A stretch of 36,936 nt of DNA from F23-D06 sp045600525 (GCA_045600525.1 JAZRYC010000066.1:1-36936), one strand, 5' to 3'. Counted from the first letter of the stretch, positions 1-8,726 are shown. Notes: generated from the sequence alone by a model not told the origin. Translations and numbers: made by a program.

Positions 1-781
1 GAATCCCAACGAGGAAGGTGAAACAACTGTCCACCCGTCCTTCGGCATGAGCGGAGGCTCCCAAAAGACTGGCCGAGATAGATCCTCCATATTGTGTGGG
101 AGTTTTGTATTGGACATCCAATACGGAGGACATCTTGTCTCCGTATTTCGCCTCAAAACCGCCCGCGGAAAATGTCACGCTACCGGTTAAGTCGGTGTTT
201 ACAAAGCTCATGCCTTCTTGCTGCGCGTTGCGCACGAGGAAGGGACGGTAGATCTGGATGTCATTGACAAAGATGAGGTTCTCATCGTAGTTTCCGCCGC
301 GAACACTGTATTGGGAACTTAATTCGTTGGAAGAGGTGGCACCCGGAAGCATCTTGATTAAGGATTCCATGCCTCCCGTTGGCGATGGAAGTTGAAAGGA
401 TAGCTTGGGGTCAATACGTATGTAGCCGTTATCAGCCTGACTGCGAATATTGACTTGCTCCAGACGATTCCCGGTCGTGGGCATGATTATGGTGAGGTTC
501 TTGCTTTCTTTGGCTTTTAGACGAATGTTTAGTAAGGTGTCCTTGTGACTGATCTGTTGGAAGAAGATGCGAAGGTCGGTGTTCTCTGGAAGATTGAGTG
601 AGAATTGCCCGTAATCGTTGGTGATGGTCTGGATGTTGTGGTCAAGCACTTGTATGACCACATGTTCTATAGGCTGCCCTTCTTCGTCTTGGATGGTACC
701 CTTCAAAACAGCACGTTGCCCAAAGACTGCGGTCTGTGACAATATGGCGAATAGGAAAAGAATGAAGATACCTTTTTTCAA
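1..781 (-). CDS. TonB-dependent outer-membrane receptor, N-terminal part (cut by window edge)
   Basis: Seen: an open frame of about 260 codons running off the left edge. It starts at a TTG (779-781) followed by a signal peptide (KKGIFILFLFAILSQTAVFGQ, cleavage probably before the Q). An in-frame TAA lies three codons upstream and no ATG occurs before the signal peptide, so TTG is the only start that keeps it. Next comes a carboxypeptidase-regulatory-like beta-sandwich (GTIQDEEGQPIEHVVIQVLD, about residues 30-110), then a TonB plug domain with the motif QYSVRGGNYDENLIFVND and a later GGFEAKYGDKMSSVLDV. Known for the family: 22-strand barrels that import large substrates using TonB energy. The barrel is outside the window, so the substrate cannot be predicted. 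It lies downstream of rpmB on the same strand but is separated from it by a terminator. Confidence 0.88.
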   Translation of the reverse strand, partial: MKKGIFILFLFAILSQTAVFGQRAVLKGTIQDEEGQPIEHVVIQVLDHNIQTITNDYGQFSLNLPENTDLRIFFQQISHKDTLLNIRLKAKESKNLTIIMPTTGNRLEQVNIRSQADNGYIRIDPKLSFQLPSPTGGMESLIKMLPGATSSNELSSQYSVRGGNYDENLIFVNDIQIYRPFLVRNAQQEGMSFVNTDLTGSVTFSAGGFEAKYGDKMSSVLDVQYKTPTQYGGSISASLLGASAHAEGRVDSCFTFLVGI

Positions 782-846
782 TGCGAAGGATTAATGTTGA
801 ACCAAACATTATATACGGCGAATGCTTGGAAATATTGTATCATAGT

Positions 847-883
847 AAAAAAAAACTGCTGTAATGATACAATTACAGCAGTT
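847..883 (-). terminator. Rho-independent terminator after rpmB
   Basis: A perfect 12-bp inverted repeat (arms 854-865 and 872-883, AACTGCTGTAAT against its complement, 6-nt loop) is followed on the minus strand by a run of U (forward A run 847-855). It lies 28 nt past the rpmB stop and ends that transcript before the TonB receptor gene. Confidence 0.9.
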
Positions 884-910
884 GTGTCTAATAATTACGA
901 ATCCAAATGA

Positions 911-1144
911 TTATAAAATGCCCTTTTCAGAAGCGTCAATGAGGGATTTGTAAATACCTTTTTTGTTGATGACGCGCATACCATGAGCAGAAACCTTTAA
1001 CCATACCCATTCATCTAATTCAGGAACGTAGAACTTCTTGGTATGTAAATTCGGATTGAATTTTCTTTTCGTTTTGATATTGGAGTGGGATACATTGTTA
1101 CCAACCACTGCCTTCTTACCTGTGATTTGACAAACTCGTGACAT
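911..1144 (-). CDS. rpmB: 50S ribosomal protein L28 (bL28)
   Basis: A 77-residue basic protein beginning MSRVCQITGKKAVVGNNVSH, with the family pattern of a short GKK/N-S-H-S segment, a KRKFNPNLH strand and a VSAHGMRVI-KKG C-terminus. Length matches the family. It is a structural protein of the large ribosomal subunit. Only one cysteine is present, so this is the form without a zinc ribbon. In many Bacteroidetes rpmB is followed directly by rpmG (L33) and a short DUF4295 gene; here a terminator follows instead and neither gene is in the window. It has its own -7 promoter element 48 nt upstream, which suits an independently regulated ribosomal gene. Confidence 0.96.
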   Translation of the reverse strand: MSRVCQITGKKAVVGNNVSHSNIKTKRKFNPNLHTKKFYVPELDEWVWLKVSAHGMRVINKKGIYKSLIDASEKGIL

Positions 1145-1191
1145 TTCTCTATTTCTTTTTAATGATTAATAATCTCTTTTATTTAGGGCGG

Positions 1192-1199
1192 CAAAAGTA
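1192..1199 (-). promoter_or_regulatory. Bacteroidetes -7 promoter element for rpmB
   Basis: Minus-strand TACTTTTG (forward CAAAAGTA) matches the Bacteroidetes sigma-ABfr consensus TAnnTTTG and is followed by GCCGCCC, 48 nt before the rpmB ATG. No clean TTTG is visible at the -33 position. Apart from this element, bases 1145-1418 between rpmB and the O-antigen ligase hold nothing I recognise. Confidence 0.6.
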
Positions 1200-1418
1200 C
1201 AAAAAAAAATGAATTATTGACACAGGAATGTGTAAAATTTTCCAATAATCATATATTTGGCTAAAATTCAGTGTGTGTCTTATTGTTTTGGGCAGTCAAA
1301 AGGATGATTTTTTCTTTGAAAAGTGAAAGATAAAGCATGTTTTGAAATGAAATTTCGGAGAATCAGAGCGTTTGATGCCGATAAAATCACCCTTTATGGG
1401 GGCTGCCAAAGAAGAAAA

Positions 1419-2720
1419 TCACTCCTTGGTTCTCATCATGAGCAATACATTGATAAGGGCGAAAAAGCCTACACCGGCGCGGACTTCAAACATGGATTCC
1501 ACGAGGATGTTGAGGATGAGGATGATGGCGAAGGAAAAATATAGAATGTCCTTTCTTCGAAGGCTGGTGACAAACGGAAGGATACAGTAGGCCAGAAGGA
1601 TGGAAATACCGGGAATGCCGGTAGTTAGCAATGTCTGTAGATATTGGTTATGTGCATTATAGTGATGACCGATTAAGTTGGTATAGTTTTTCTTGATGGC
1701 ATGAACGTTGAGCTCATCAGTGGCATCACCCGTGCCTACGCCCCAGGGAAGATTGTGTTTGCATATTTCTAAGGTGGAACGCCAAACGGTGAGCCTGATT
1801 TCACTGCTTCCACTGCCGCGATGATCATCCGGATTCTTGTATTTCGCTACATCGTTTACAGTGTCTTTGAATCGGTGTATGGGTAATACATCTGATTTGT
1901 AAAGGACAATACCTGCGGTTGTGATTCCGGCAAGAATGCAAAACCCTAAAATAATATTGGCCTTTTTGACGATCCAGAAATAGGTGATCCATAGGAATGT
2001 CAATAGAGAGAAAACAAGGATACCTGCTTTGGACTGAAGAAAGAAAATACCGGTTGCCAATACGGCCATCATAAACAGAGAAGCCCATTTCCGTGCGGTC
2101 GGAATGCTTGTGCGATGGTGATGAATGTAGTCTAATAGACTGAAAAAGGCAAATGTGGCATACATGGCCACATATGACGGATGACGTAAAACGGAAAGCT
2201 TATCGTAATAGAAGAAAATGGATTTTCCCGTATCGATGTATTTTTTTGTGGCAATGAGGAAAAGTATAACGATATGAATGAATGTGAAAAGGGCAAATAT
2301 GCGAAGAAGCCGTTGGATTCGCTCACGAGAGAGTTCCCTTTTGGAGTAGGTCAGCAAAACAAGAGGTGATACCAAGAACCATAGGTAGCAGTCGAATGCC
2401 GCCAAAGCCCGGGATTTGTTATAGGAAAGGAAGAACCCATAGATAACGATGAAGTATAGGGCAAACAGGATGATGGCGGATAATGGCGAAACATTTTTTT
2501 TGAGATTGCTCCATTTTTCACGCCAATTCCATTCAATAAGCCAAACAAGGAGCATCGCTATGGCCAGAGGTAACATCAGCCAGTTGGTTAGGGGAAGGGA
2601 TGCTGCCGCCAATGCCAATAAAACATATTGAACATTGAAAAAGCCGTTCTCTGTGAATATCCTTTTACGTAGAATATTCATATTGAATGCGGCCTGTTGC
2701 GTTTGGGCGATGTTGTCCAT
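1419..2720 (-). CDS. O-antigen ligase / Wzy-type polymerase family membrane protein
   Basis: A 433-residue polytopic membrane protein with roughly ten to twelve hydrophobic segments (for example ILFALYFIVIYGFFLSY and ANIILGFCILAGITTAGIVL). After the middle of the protein there is a large extracytoplasmic loop carrying the Wzy_C signature: an R-x-x-x-W segment (EIRLTVWRSTLEI), then PWGVGTGDATDELN, then HYNAHNQYLQTLLTTGIPG. The conserved NQ-x-x-x-L-x-x-GIPG pattern is typical of O-antigen ligase (WaaL) and Wzy-like enzymes. These transfer or polymerise glycans on lipid carriers at the outer face of the inner membrane. Sequence alone cannot separate ligase from polymerase. T9SS organisms need an A-LPS ligase to anchor cargo, but nothing here proves that role. 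It is the last gene of the bamD-led run, 6 nt after trmD. Confidence 0.82.
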   Translation of the reverse strand: MDNIAQTQQAAFNMNILRKRIFTENGFFNVQYVLLALAAASLPLTNWLMLPLAIAMLLVWLIEWNWREKWSNLKKNVSPLSAIILFALYFIVIYGFFLSYNKSRALAAFDCYLWFLVSPLVLLTYSKRELSRERIQRLLRIFALFTFIHIVILFLIATKKYIDTGKSIFFYYDKLSVLRHPSYVAMYATFAFFSLLDYIHHHRTSIPTARKWASLFMMAVLATGIFFLQSKAGILVFSLLTFLWITYFWIVKKANIILGFCILAGITTAGIVLYKSDVLPIHRFKDTVNDVAKYKNPDDHRGSGSSEIRLTVWRSTLEICKHNLPWGVGTGDATDELNVHAIKKNYTNLIGHHYNAHNQYLQTLLTTGIPGISILLAYCILPFVTSLRRKDILYFSFAIILILNILVESMFEVRAGVGFFALINVLLMMRTKE

Positions 2721-2726
2721 GAGGGC

Positions 2727-3407
2727 TTATTTGTCGGATAAAAGGTCAGGTCTTCTGTTCTTGGTGCGTTGAATTTGTTGGTCCAATTTCCAGTCGGCAA
2801 TGAGTTTGTCGTTTCCGGAAAGGAGGACTTCGGGAACAAGGTGCCCTCGAAAATCGGCAGGACGCGTGTACACGGGAGCAGACAATAAATCATCTTGGAA
2901 TGAGTCCGATAGAGCGGAAGTCCCGTCGTTGATGACACCCGGAATGACACGTGCCAGCGCATCGGTGATGACCATGGCGGCCAATTCGCCACCAGACAGC
3001 ACGTAGTCGCCAATACTGATGTCATGGGTGATGTAAAGTTCGCGCACGCGTTCATCCACTCCCTTATAGTGCCCGCAGAGCAAAATGAGGTTCTCCCACA
3101 TGGACATCTCGTTGGCCATGTGTTGGTTGAACTGCTTTCCGTCGGGAGCCATAAGGCAGATGGCGTCGTAATGGCGTTCGCTTTGCAGCTGCTCAATGCA
3201 GCGCGCGATAGGTTCGATCATCATTACCATGCCGGCACCGCCTCCGAAGGGGTAGTCGTCGGCCTTGTGGTGCTTGTCGGTGGTGTAGGAACGAATGTCA
3301 TGGGTGTGCAGTTCCAATAATCCCTTGTCTACAGCGCGCTTTAGGATAGAATTTCCAAAAACGCCAGGAAACATATCGGGAAATAAAGTGAGTATGTCTA
3401 TGCGCAT
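2727..3407 (-). CDS. trmD: tRNA (guanine(37)-N1)-methyltransferase
   Basis: A 226-residue protein starting MRIDILTLFPDMFPGVFGNS, the classical TrmD N-terminus. The SPOUT trefoil-knot region is present: LLCGHYKGVDERV followed by SIGDYVLSGGELAAMV and RVIPGV. The segment DYPFGGGAGMVM is the S-adenosylmethionine/tRNA loop. The enzyme methylates N1 of G37 in tRNAs reading CNN codons and prevents +1 frameshifting. It is compact but near the usual length of 220-250. It is not in the rpsP-rimM-trmD-rplS operon found in many bacteria but sits between an O-methyltransferase and a membrane glycan enzyme, with gaps of 3 and 6 nt. Confidence 0.97.
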   Translation of the reverse strand: MRIDILTLFPDMFPGVFGNSILKRAVDKGLLELHTHDIRSYTTDKHHKADDYPFGGGAGMVMMIEPIARCIEQLQSERHYDAICLMAPDGKQFNQHMANEMSMWENLILLCGHYKGVDERVRELYITHDISIGDYVLSGGELAAMVITDALARVIPGVINDGTSALSDSFQDDLLSAPVYTRPADFRGHLVPEVLLSGNDKLIADWKLDQQIQRTKNRRPDLLSDK

Positions 3408-3410
3408 AGT

Positions 3411-4061
3411 CTATAGTTTTTCAATCATCATGATTCCATCACGAAACGGAAGCAGTAGGTTGCGGACACGTTCGTCATTTTGGATGAAGTCGTTGAAGGC
3501 AAGTATGGCCTTCGTGTCTTTGTCATTGTGGGCCACGTCCTGTGTGACTTTTCCGTTCCACAAAGTGTTGTCCACAAGGAGAAATCCACCTTGTCTAACC
3601 TTTGAAAGAACGAGGTCGTAATAGTCAAAATAGTCTTCTTTTTCAGCATCAATGAAGACCAGATCCCAGATTTCCTGCAATTCGGGAATAACTTCTTTGG
3701 CATCGCCAATGTGCAGGATGATTTTGTCTTGATAGGGGGAACGTCCGAAATAGTTACGGATGCGGTCTTCAAACTCAATGTTGTTCTCAATGGTGTGAAG
3801 TTGTCCGCCGGCAGTCAATCCTTCGGCCAAGCAGAGTGCGGAATAGCCAGTAAAGGTTCCTATTTCCAAGATCCGCTTTGGATGCATCATCTTTGACAAA
3901 AAGGAAAGAAATTGACCTTGTAGTTGTCCTGACAGCATGCGGGGATTGATGGTCTCCAGATGGGTCTGTCGATTCAGTCGGAAAAGTAAATCGCTTTCCG
4001 GCGATGTATGTTGCTCGCAGTAGCTTTCGATATCGTGATCGATAAGATCAAAAGTGGACAT
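3411..4061 (-). CDS. SAM-dependent O-methyltransferase (COMT-like family 3)
   Basis: A 216-residue class I methyltransferase. The glycine-rich SAM motif ILEIGTFTGYSALCLAEGL lies near residues 65-83, an acidic residue ends the next strand (HTIENN), and the metal/catalytic motif DLVFIDAEKEDYFDYYDL is followed by LLVDNTLWNGKV. These are the features of the caffeoyl-CoA/catechol O-methyltransferase family. The physiological substrate in Bacteroidetes is not established. Its ATG is 2 nt after the xseB stop and trmD follows 3 nt later, so it is translated from the same message. Confidence 0.9.
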   Translation of the reverse strand: MSTFDLIDHDIESYCEQHTSPESDLLFRLNRQTHLETINPRMLSGQLQGQFLSFLSKMMHPKRILEIGTFTGYSALCLAEGLTAGGQLHTIENNIEFEDRIRNYFGRSPYQDKIILHIGDAKEVIPELQEIWDLVFIDAEKEDYFDYYDLVLSKVRQGGFLLVDNTLWNGKVTQDVAHNDKDTKAILAFNDFIQNDERVRNLLLPFRDGIMMIEKL

Positions 4062-4063
4062 GT

Positions 4064-4261
4064 TTACGAAAGTTCGGATATGGTCTTGTTTACTTCTTCT
4101 TCGGTTTTTGAGAGTTTGTCTTTACAGATTTTGATGAGTCGTGTGGCCGTTTTGATATTTTCGGAAAGATCGTCTACAGATACGTTGGCATTTTCCATAT
4201 CTTGCACGATTTTCTGTAATTGTTTGAAGGCTTCTGTATAGGTGATTTTTTCTTCTTCCAT
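4064..4261 (-). CDS. xseB: Exodeoxyribonuclease VII small subunit
   Basis: A 65-residue acidic, helical protein (TYTEAFKQLQKIVQDMENAN...SVDDLSENIKTATRLIKICKDKL) that matches the XseB pattern of two helices and a short tail in length and sequence. XseB subunits bind the large XseA subunit and help degrade single-stranded DNA to oligonucleotides. xseA is usually directly upstream; here the upstream gene is an outer-membrane protein and no xseA is present in the window. It is therefore either encoded elsewhere or separated by rearrangement. Confidence 0.92.
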   Translation of the reverse strand: MEEEKITYTEAFKQLQKIVQDMENANVSVDDLSENIKTATRLIKICKDKLSKTEEEVNKTISELS

Positions 4262-4271
4262 AATACAAAGA

Positions 4272-4913
4272 TTAGTAGCTGATACCGACGCGTGCTCCTA
4301 TGAAATGATAAAGCACATTCTGATTGCGGTTGGTGTATAGAGCCGAATAGTCGGGATCGCCATTGGGAATAATAGAATATCCTATGTCGGAGTATTGTGC
4401 TTTATAGCATCCGGCGATGTTTAACCCAACTCGGTCGGTGAGCCGAATGTTCAGGCCTAAGCCGAACTCGCCGGAAGGTCCTGTCTTGGTTCCATGGATT
4501 ACTCGATCCATAACGGTGGGAGTGGTTTCCATATACCATTTGAAACTGTATCCCAGGTTCAGGTAAGCCATAGGAGCGACTTTACGATCTATCATATTGA
4601 CGTGCAAATGTAATTGTACGGGGATGAAGGCAGTTTTCTTCCAAAAGTCGAAACCTGTAACGAGACCAAGTCGGAAATAGTTGTTGAACTGGTAGGCGAA
4701 GGTCTCCTCCACTTGGATATTAATGTTGTTGTTGGCAATGGTCTTAAAAGTACTTCCATCATCGTACAGCAGGTTTATCTTGCCAAGTCCCGTCGCAAAA
4801 CCGATGGATGTCTGATAGGTGAATCTGCGGGTCTGATGTGACTTGCCGCGTTGTGCCATGGCGGAGGAAGACAATAGGATAAGCCCAAATAATAGATATA
4901 GGATTTTTTTCAT
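4272..4913 (-). CDS. Predicted outer-membrane beta-barrel protein of unknown function
   Basis: A 213-residue protein with a clear Sec signal peptide (MKKILYLLFGLILLSSSAMAQ, cleavage after AMA). The mature part is rich in alternating hydrophobic and aromatic strands (TYQTSIGFATGLGKINLLYD, YFRLGLVTGFDFWKK, MAYLNLGYSFKWYME) and ends with a terminal strand, YHFIGARVGISY, whose final aromatic residue is typical of Bam substrates. It resembles small OmpA/porin-like barrels of Bacteroidetes, but no named family is recognised. It sits 14 nt after recN and 10 nt before xseB, inside a run headed by bamD; the BamD link may be thematic rather than functional. Confidence 0.75.
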   Translation of the reverse strand: MKKILYLLFGLILLSSSAMAQRGKSHQTRRFTYQTSIGFATGLGKINLLYDDGSTFKTIANNNINIQVEETFAYQFNNYFRLGLVTGFDFWKKTAFIPVQLHLHVNMIDRKVAPMAYLNLGYSFKWYMETTPTVMDRVIHGTKTGPSGEFGLGLNIRLTDRVGLNIAGCYKAQYSDIGYSIIPNGDPDYSALYTNRNQNVLYHFIGARVGISY

Positions 4914-4927
4914 GAGAAAAGTAGATT

Positions 4928-6595
4928 TTAGGATTTTCGGTTATGGATAAGTTCACGTGCCGTGCGCAGCGCGGTTTCGGAGATGGTGCTTCCGCTGATA
5001 AGTTGTGCGATGGCGCGTTCGTGTTCGCTGTCGCTGAGACATCGGAGGTTGGTGATGGTGTGGTTGTCGGAGCTTTCTTTATATACAAGGTAGTGCCTGT
5101 CGCTGTTGGCGGCAATTTGGGGAAGATGGGTAATGGCTATCACCTGGTGACGATGAGATAATTCGCCCATGGCCGTGGCCACGCGATGGGCGGTCTCGCC
5201 GGATATGCCGGTGTCTATTTCATCGAAAATGACAGTGGGTAGGAAGGTGGAGTCGGTTACGGCTGACTTCATGGCCAACATGAGTCGGGAAAGCTCGCCG
5301 CCAGAAGCCATCTTGTTGATTTCGGCAGGCGCGACGCCTTCGTTGGCGGAAAATAGGAATACAACGGAATCCATTCCGTTGTGGTGGTATTCTTCGTCTT
5401 GCGTCAGTTGTATTTCAAATCGGTTGTCGGGCATCGCCAGCATACGCAAACGTTGTGTCATTTCCTTTTGGAAGTCGGCAAGTATTGATTTGCGTGATGC
5501 ACTGAGCTTAAGCGCGGCCTGATGGGTGTCTTTACGCAGTCTCGCACATTCTTTTTCCATTTCCAACAACTGTTCCTTATGGTCGGTATGCTGTGATAAT
5601 TCACGTTGGAGTCTGTCGGAAATATCAATGAGTTCACGGATAGTGGAAACCTGATATTTCTGCTCCAGTCCGTAGATTAGGTCGAGACGCTGGTTGATGC
5701 GCTCTATTTCCTGAGGGTTCAATTCAACGGACTGTTCTTTGGTAACGATGTCGTATGCGATATCCTTCAGCTCAATGTGGGCGGCTTCCAATCGATCATA
5801 AATTTCCTTATAGTCAGCGGTGATATCCTTTAATGCAGCACACTCATTTTGTACTTGCTTAAGCTGATGGAGGATGTTGTCACCTTCTTGTTCGGATAGG
5901 ATTCCGGCCGCCTGGTAAAGATGCGTTTTGATGTCTTCTGCGTGGGTTAGCACTTGGAGAGATTGTTCGCACTCTTCTTGCTCGCCCAGTTGAAGGTTGG
6001 CTTTTTCTAATTCTTGTATGGTGAATTGGTTGAATTCCTGTTGTAAGGCCTCATCCGTACATTGTTGTTTTAATTTCCCGTATGCCTGTTCTGCCTTGCG
6101 CAAAGCGGCCAATGTTTCCTGATAGGAACGAAGTATTTCCTGATTATGGGCGAATTGGTCTAACAAACCGAGTCTGAAATCGGTGTTCTGCAATAATAGG
6201 TTCTGATGCTGGGAATGAATGTCAATGAGTTGAGAGGTGAAAGCCTTGAGAGTGTTGAGATTTATCGGAGTGTCGTTAATAAAGGCACGTGATTTTCCAT
6301 GCTCGTTGATTTCTCTGCGGATAATCGTCGTGTCTTGATAGTCAAGGTCGTTTTGTTCAAAGAAAGGTTGCAGGGAAAGTCCCGAAATATCAAAGGTGCC
6401 CTCAACAATGCATTTGTGATTTTTGTCAAATAGGACATCTGAATCGGCACGGCTTCCGAGAATGAGGGAAAGCGCACCCATGAGGATGGATTTTCCCGCG
6501 CCTGTTTCGCCGGTTATGACGGTAAAGCCTTTGTCAAATCCGATTTCCAGGGAATGGATAAGCGCGTAATTCTCAATCTGCAGAGTCTGTAACAT
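4928..6595 (-). CDS. recN: DNA repair protein RecN
   Basis: A 555-residue SMC-like ATPase. Walker A GETGAGKS lies at residues 29-36 after MLQTLQIENYALIHSLEIGF. The middle 300 residues form two long coiled-coil arms around a QELEKA...Q-rich region. The C-terminal ATPase half has the ABC signature MASGGELSRLMLAMK, then Walker B TVIFDEIDTGISG and a switch histidine in VIAITHLPQIAA. RecN helps hold broken DNA ends together for recombination repair. The coaBC-DUF4835-recN order is a common Bacteroidetes arrangement. It begins 5 nt after the porD stop. No LexA-like operator is evident, so SOS control through its own promoter is not supported here. Confidence 0.97.
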   Translation of the reverse strand: MLQTLQIENYALIHSLEIGFDKGFTVITGETGAGKSILMGALSLILGSRADSDVLFDKNHKCIVEGTFDISGLSLQPFFEQNDLDYQDTTIIRREINEHGKSRAFINDTPINLNTLKAFTSQLIDIHSQHQNLLLQNTDFRLGLLDQFAHNQEILRSYQETLAALRKAEQAYGKLKQQCTDEALQQEFNQFTIQELEKANLQLGEQEECEQSLQVLTHAEDIKTHLYQAAGILSEQEGDNILHQLKQVQNECAALKDITADYKEIYDRLEAAHIELKDIAYDIVTKEQSVELNPQEIERINQRLDLIYGLEQKYQVSTIRELIDISDRLQRELSQHTDHKEQLLEMEKECARLRKDTHQAALKLSASRKSILADFQKEMTQRLRMLAMPDNRFEIQLTQDEEYHHNGMDSVVFLFSANEGVAPAEINKMASGGELSRLMLAMKSAVTDSTFLPTVIFDEIDTGISGETAHRVATAMGELSHRHQVIAITHLPQIAANSDRHYLVYKESSDNHTITNLRCLSDSEHERAIAQLISGSTISETALRTARELIHNRKS

Positions 6596-6600
6596 GGCGA

Positions 6601-7506
6601 TTACTTGCTGCTGGTATTGATGGCATCGTATCTGGAAGAATTGGTGGGGTCGATCTGCTTCATGATGTTGATGACCTGCGTCTTCTCACTGGGCATGCCT
6701 TCTTTGAAGATATTCACGATTTCATCGCATTTAGAAGAGGCAATTACCTTTACCATGGCCAATCCGGATTTCTGGGCATTGACTTGCTGAAGGAGTTTGA
6801 GACTTTCCAAAATCACGGCGCGTCCCGCATCCGGTGTCTCGCTCATCACATCCAGTCCCAAACGATGGTATTGATAGAAGAAGTCGTGAAGCTTGCTATA
6901 AGTGCTGTTTGTGAAGTTCTCAATAACCCAATAACGGTTGTTTTGTCCGCCATCGGCCACGCTCCAACCTTTTTCCTTGGAAGTTTGATTGAAGTTTACG
7001 ATGGATTGGCACTTGGTATAATAGGGGGAACCACCATTAAGAGAGAAACTGTCAAATTCAACGGCGAGGAAGAGGTTGAGGTAGTAGGCAATGAGAGCTG
7101 TAAATTGGTTGAGATTCATGTTGTCATCATATTCCAAAGGATCGCCCTCTGCGTAGGTGAATTGAATGTGCTTGTCTTGAAAGTTGATGAGCGTGGATTT
7201 GTAGCTGGATTTATACACGGGACGTTGCAGCAGGATGGTCATAGTGCCTTCCATCACATCGCCGGAAATCTTGGTGAGGTTGATTTGCAGGGCGCATTCA
7301 ATGCGTTCAGTGGTCTTAAGATTGTATTGGCACCATTTGCGTTCATGGACAAACTGGTAGATCTTTTGTTGGAGATCACGGTAGCGTTGCTGGCTAACGC
7401 CGCCTGATGCCTGATTGGCATTAACGGATACCTGGCATTGGAAATCCTGAGCAGCAAGTGTGCCACAGAGGATTATGAAGAGCAATAAGGTACAGAATCG
7501 TTTCAT
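6601..7506 (-). CDS. porD: DUF4835 family protein (PorD-type, T9SS-associated)
   Basis: A 301-residue protein. I place the start at ATG 7504-7506 because it begins a signal peptide (MKRFCTLLLFIILCGTLAAQ) and overlaps the coaBC stop by 1 nt (TGATG), implying coupled translation. A frame-extended upstream ATG would add ten residues with no signal function. The mature protein matches DUF4835 (CQVSVNANQASGG, LNLNQFTALIAYYLNLFLAVEFDSFS, GG-x-PYY, KGWSVADGGQNNRYW). This family is annotated as PorD in many Bacteroidetes and lies beside coaBC and recN. Its biochemical function is unproven. Its presence fits the three T9SS cargo genes elsewhere in this window. Confidence 0.87.
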   Translation of the reverse strand: MKRFCTLLLFIILCGTLAAQDFQCQVSVNANQASGGVSQQRYRDLQQKIYQFVHERKWCQYNLKTTERIECALQINLTKISGDVMEGTMTILLQRPVYKSSYKSTLINFQDKHIQFTYAEGDPLEYDDNMNLNQFTALIAYYLNLFLAVEFDSFSLNGGSPYYTKCQSIVNFNQTSKEKGWSVADGGQNNRYWVIENFTNSTYSKLHDFFYQYHRLGLDVMSETPDAGRAVILESLKLLQQVNAQKSGLAMVKVIASSKCDEIVNIFKEGMPSEKTQVINIMKQIDPTNSSRYDAINTSSK

Positions 7507-8717
7507 CAGTTGTTCTTTTGGTCCATAATGGTACATGCCAGGCGAATGATGTCGTCGGCAATCTCCTTTTTGTCTTTTAATTCGCTTTCAAAGCGTTGGC
7601 CATCTTTGGTAAGCATAATCACTTTGTTGGTCTGCGTCCTGAAACCGGCCCCTTTGTCGCGAAGTGAGTTAAGAACGATGACATCGGCGTTTTTAGTATG
7701 CAACTTGCGTGTGGCATTTTCAATTTCGTTCTCCGTTTCCAATGCAAAACCTATAAGCATTTGATTTTCACGCTTTTGTTTTCCAATAGAAGCAAGGATA
7801 TCTTTCGTCTTTATCAATTGGATGTCTAAGGAATCCGTGTTCTTCTTTATTTTTTCTGGAGCCACTTGTGCGGGAGTGTAATCGGCAACGGCGGCAGACA
7901 TAATCATTATGTCTTGTTGGTCGGCGATGGCCATACATTGGTTGTACATGTTGTCAGCCGTTGTCACATCAATGCGCTTTACTGAAGGATGGTTTATGGA
8001 TAGGGAGGTGGGGCCTGTAATTAAAGTGACATCGGCGCTGGCGTCAGCGGCTGCTTCGGCCAATCGGAAACCCATGAGCCCGGATGAGTGGTTGCCAATA
8101 AAACGGACGGGGTCGATAGGTTCGTAGGTGGGACCTGCGGTAATCATGACCTTTTTCCCAGCGAGTTTTTTTGAGGCGGTAAGATATTGATTGATTATGG
8201 TGAAAATCTTATCCGGTTCTTCCATTCTTCCCGTTCCGGATGTTCCGCAGGCAAGGAATCCTTCCTGTGGGGAAATGATGTGGCATCCTTTTTCTCGAAG
8301 CAGGTCGATGTTATGCTGCACCGTGGGTTCGGTAAACATGTTCTCGTTCATGGCAGGTGCCACGAAGATGGGGGCGCGTGTTGCCAGGAGCATGGTGGAG
8401 AGTGCGTCATCGGCGATGCCGTGCGCAAACTTCCCAATAATGTTGGCTGTAGCTGGAGCAATGACTACGCAGTCGGCCCACTCGGCCATGCTGATATGCT
8501 GCACATCGCGATGCTCGGCGGCATCAAATAACTCGGTGTAGAGTTTGTTCTGCGACAGGGTTTCAATGGTCAGCGGTGTGACAAATTCCAATGCGTGACG
8601 TGTGGCCACAACACGGACATCAAACCCATTGCTTTTGAACAATCGGATGAGAAACAGCGACTTGTAGGCAGCTATTCCCCCGGTGATGCCGATGACGATA
8701 TGCTTTGCGGTAGCCAT
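7506..8717 (-). CDS. coaBC: Bifunctional phosphopantothenoylcysteine decarboxylase / phosphopantothenate-cysteine ligase
   Basis: A 403-residue fusion enzyme of coenzyme A synthesis. The N-terminal CoaC flavoprotein domain (residues 1-175) has GITGGIAAYK at 10-19, active-site His74 in VQHISM, PAMNENMF at 121-128 and the redox Cys157 in ACGTSGTGRM. The C-terminal CoaB domain starts near residue 185 with MITAGPTYEPIDPVRFIGN, followed by SSGLMGF, AAVADYTP and the KIKK segment. It makes 4'-phosphopantetheine from 4'-phosphopantothenate and cysteine (CTP-dependent). The next CoA enzyme, CoaD, is also in this window at 31.2 kb. It lies 9 nt after rpoZ and overlaps porD by 1 nt. Confidence 0.97.
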   Translation of the reverse strand: MATAKHIVIGITGGIAAYKSLFLIRLFKSNGFDVRVVATRHALEFVTPLTIETLSQNKLYTELFDAAEHRDVQHISMAEWADCVVIAPATANIIGKFAHGIADDALSTMLLATRAPIFVAPAMNENMFTEPTVQHNIDLLREKGCHIISPQEGFLACGTSGTGRMEEPDKIFTIINQYLTASKKLAGKKVMITAGPTYEPIDPVRFIGNHSSGLMGFRLAEAAADASADVTLITGPTSLSINHPSVKRIDVTTADNMYNQCMAIADQQDIMIMSAAVADYTPAQVAPEKIKKNTDSLDIQLIKTKDILASIGKQKRENQMLIGFALETENEIENATRKLHTKNADVIVLNSLRDKGAGFRTQTNKVIMLTKDGQRFESELKDKKEIADDIIRLACTIMDQKNN

Positions 8718-8726
8718 GACTATGGA

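Noticed and set aside
1145..1418. Possible small gene or RNA between rpmB and the O-antigen ligase
   Set aside because: Only the rpmB promoter box is recognisable; the plus-strand frames there run into the antisense of the ligase and have no start context.
6784..7407. 207-codon plus-strand frame opposite porD
   Set aside because: Complement of the DUF4835 gene with no family features.
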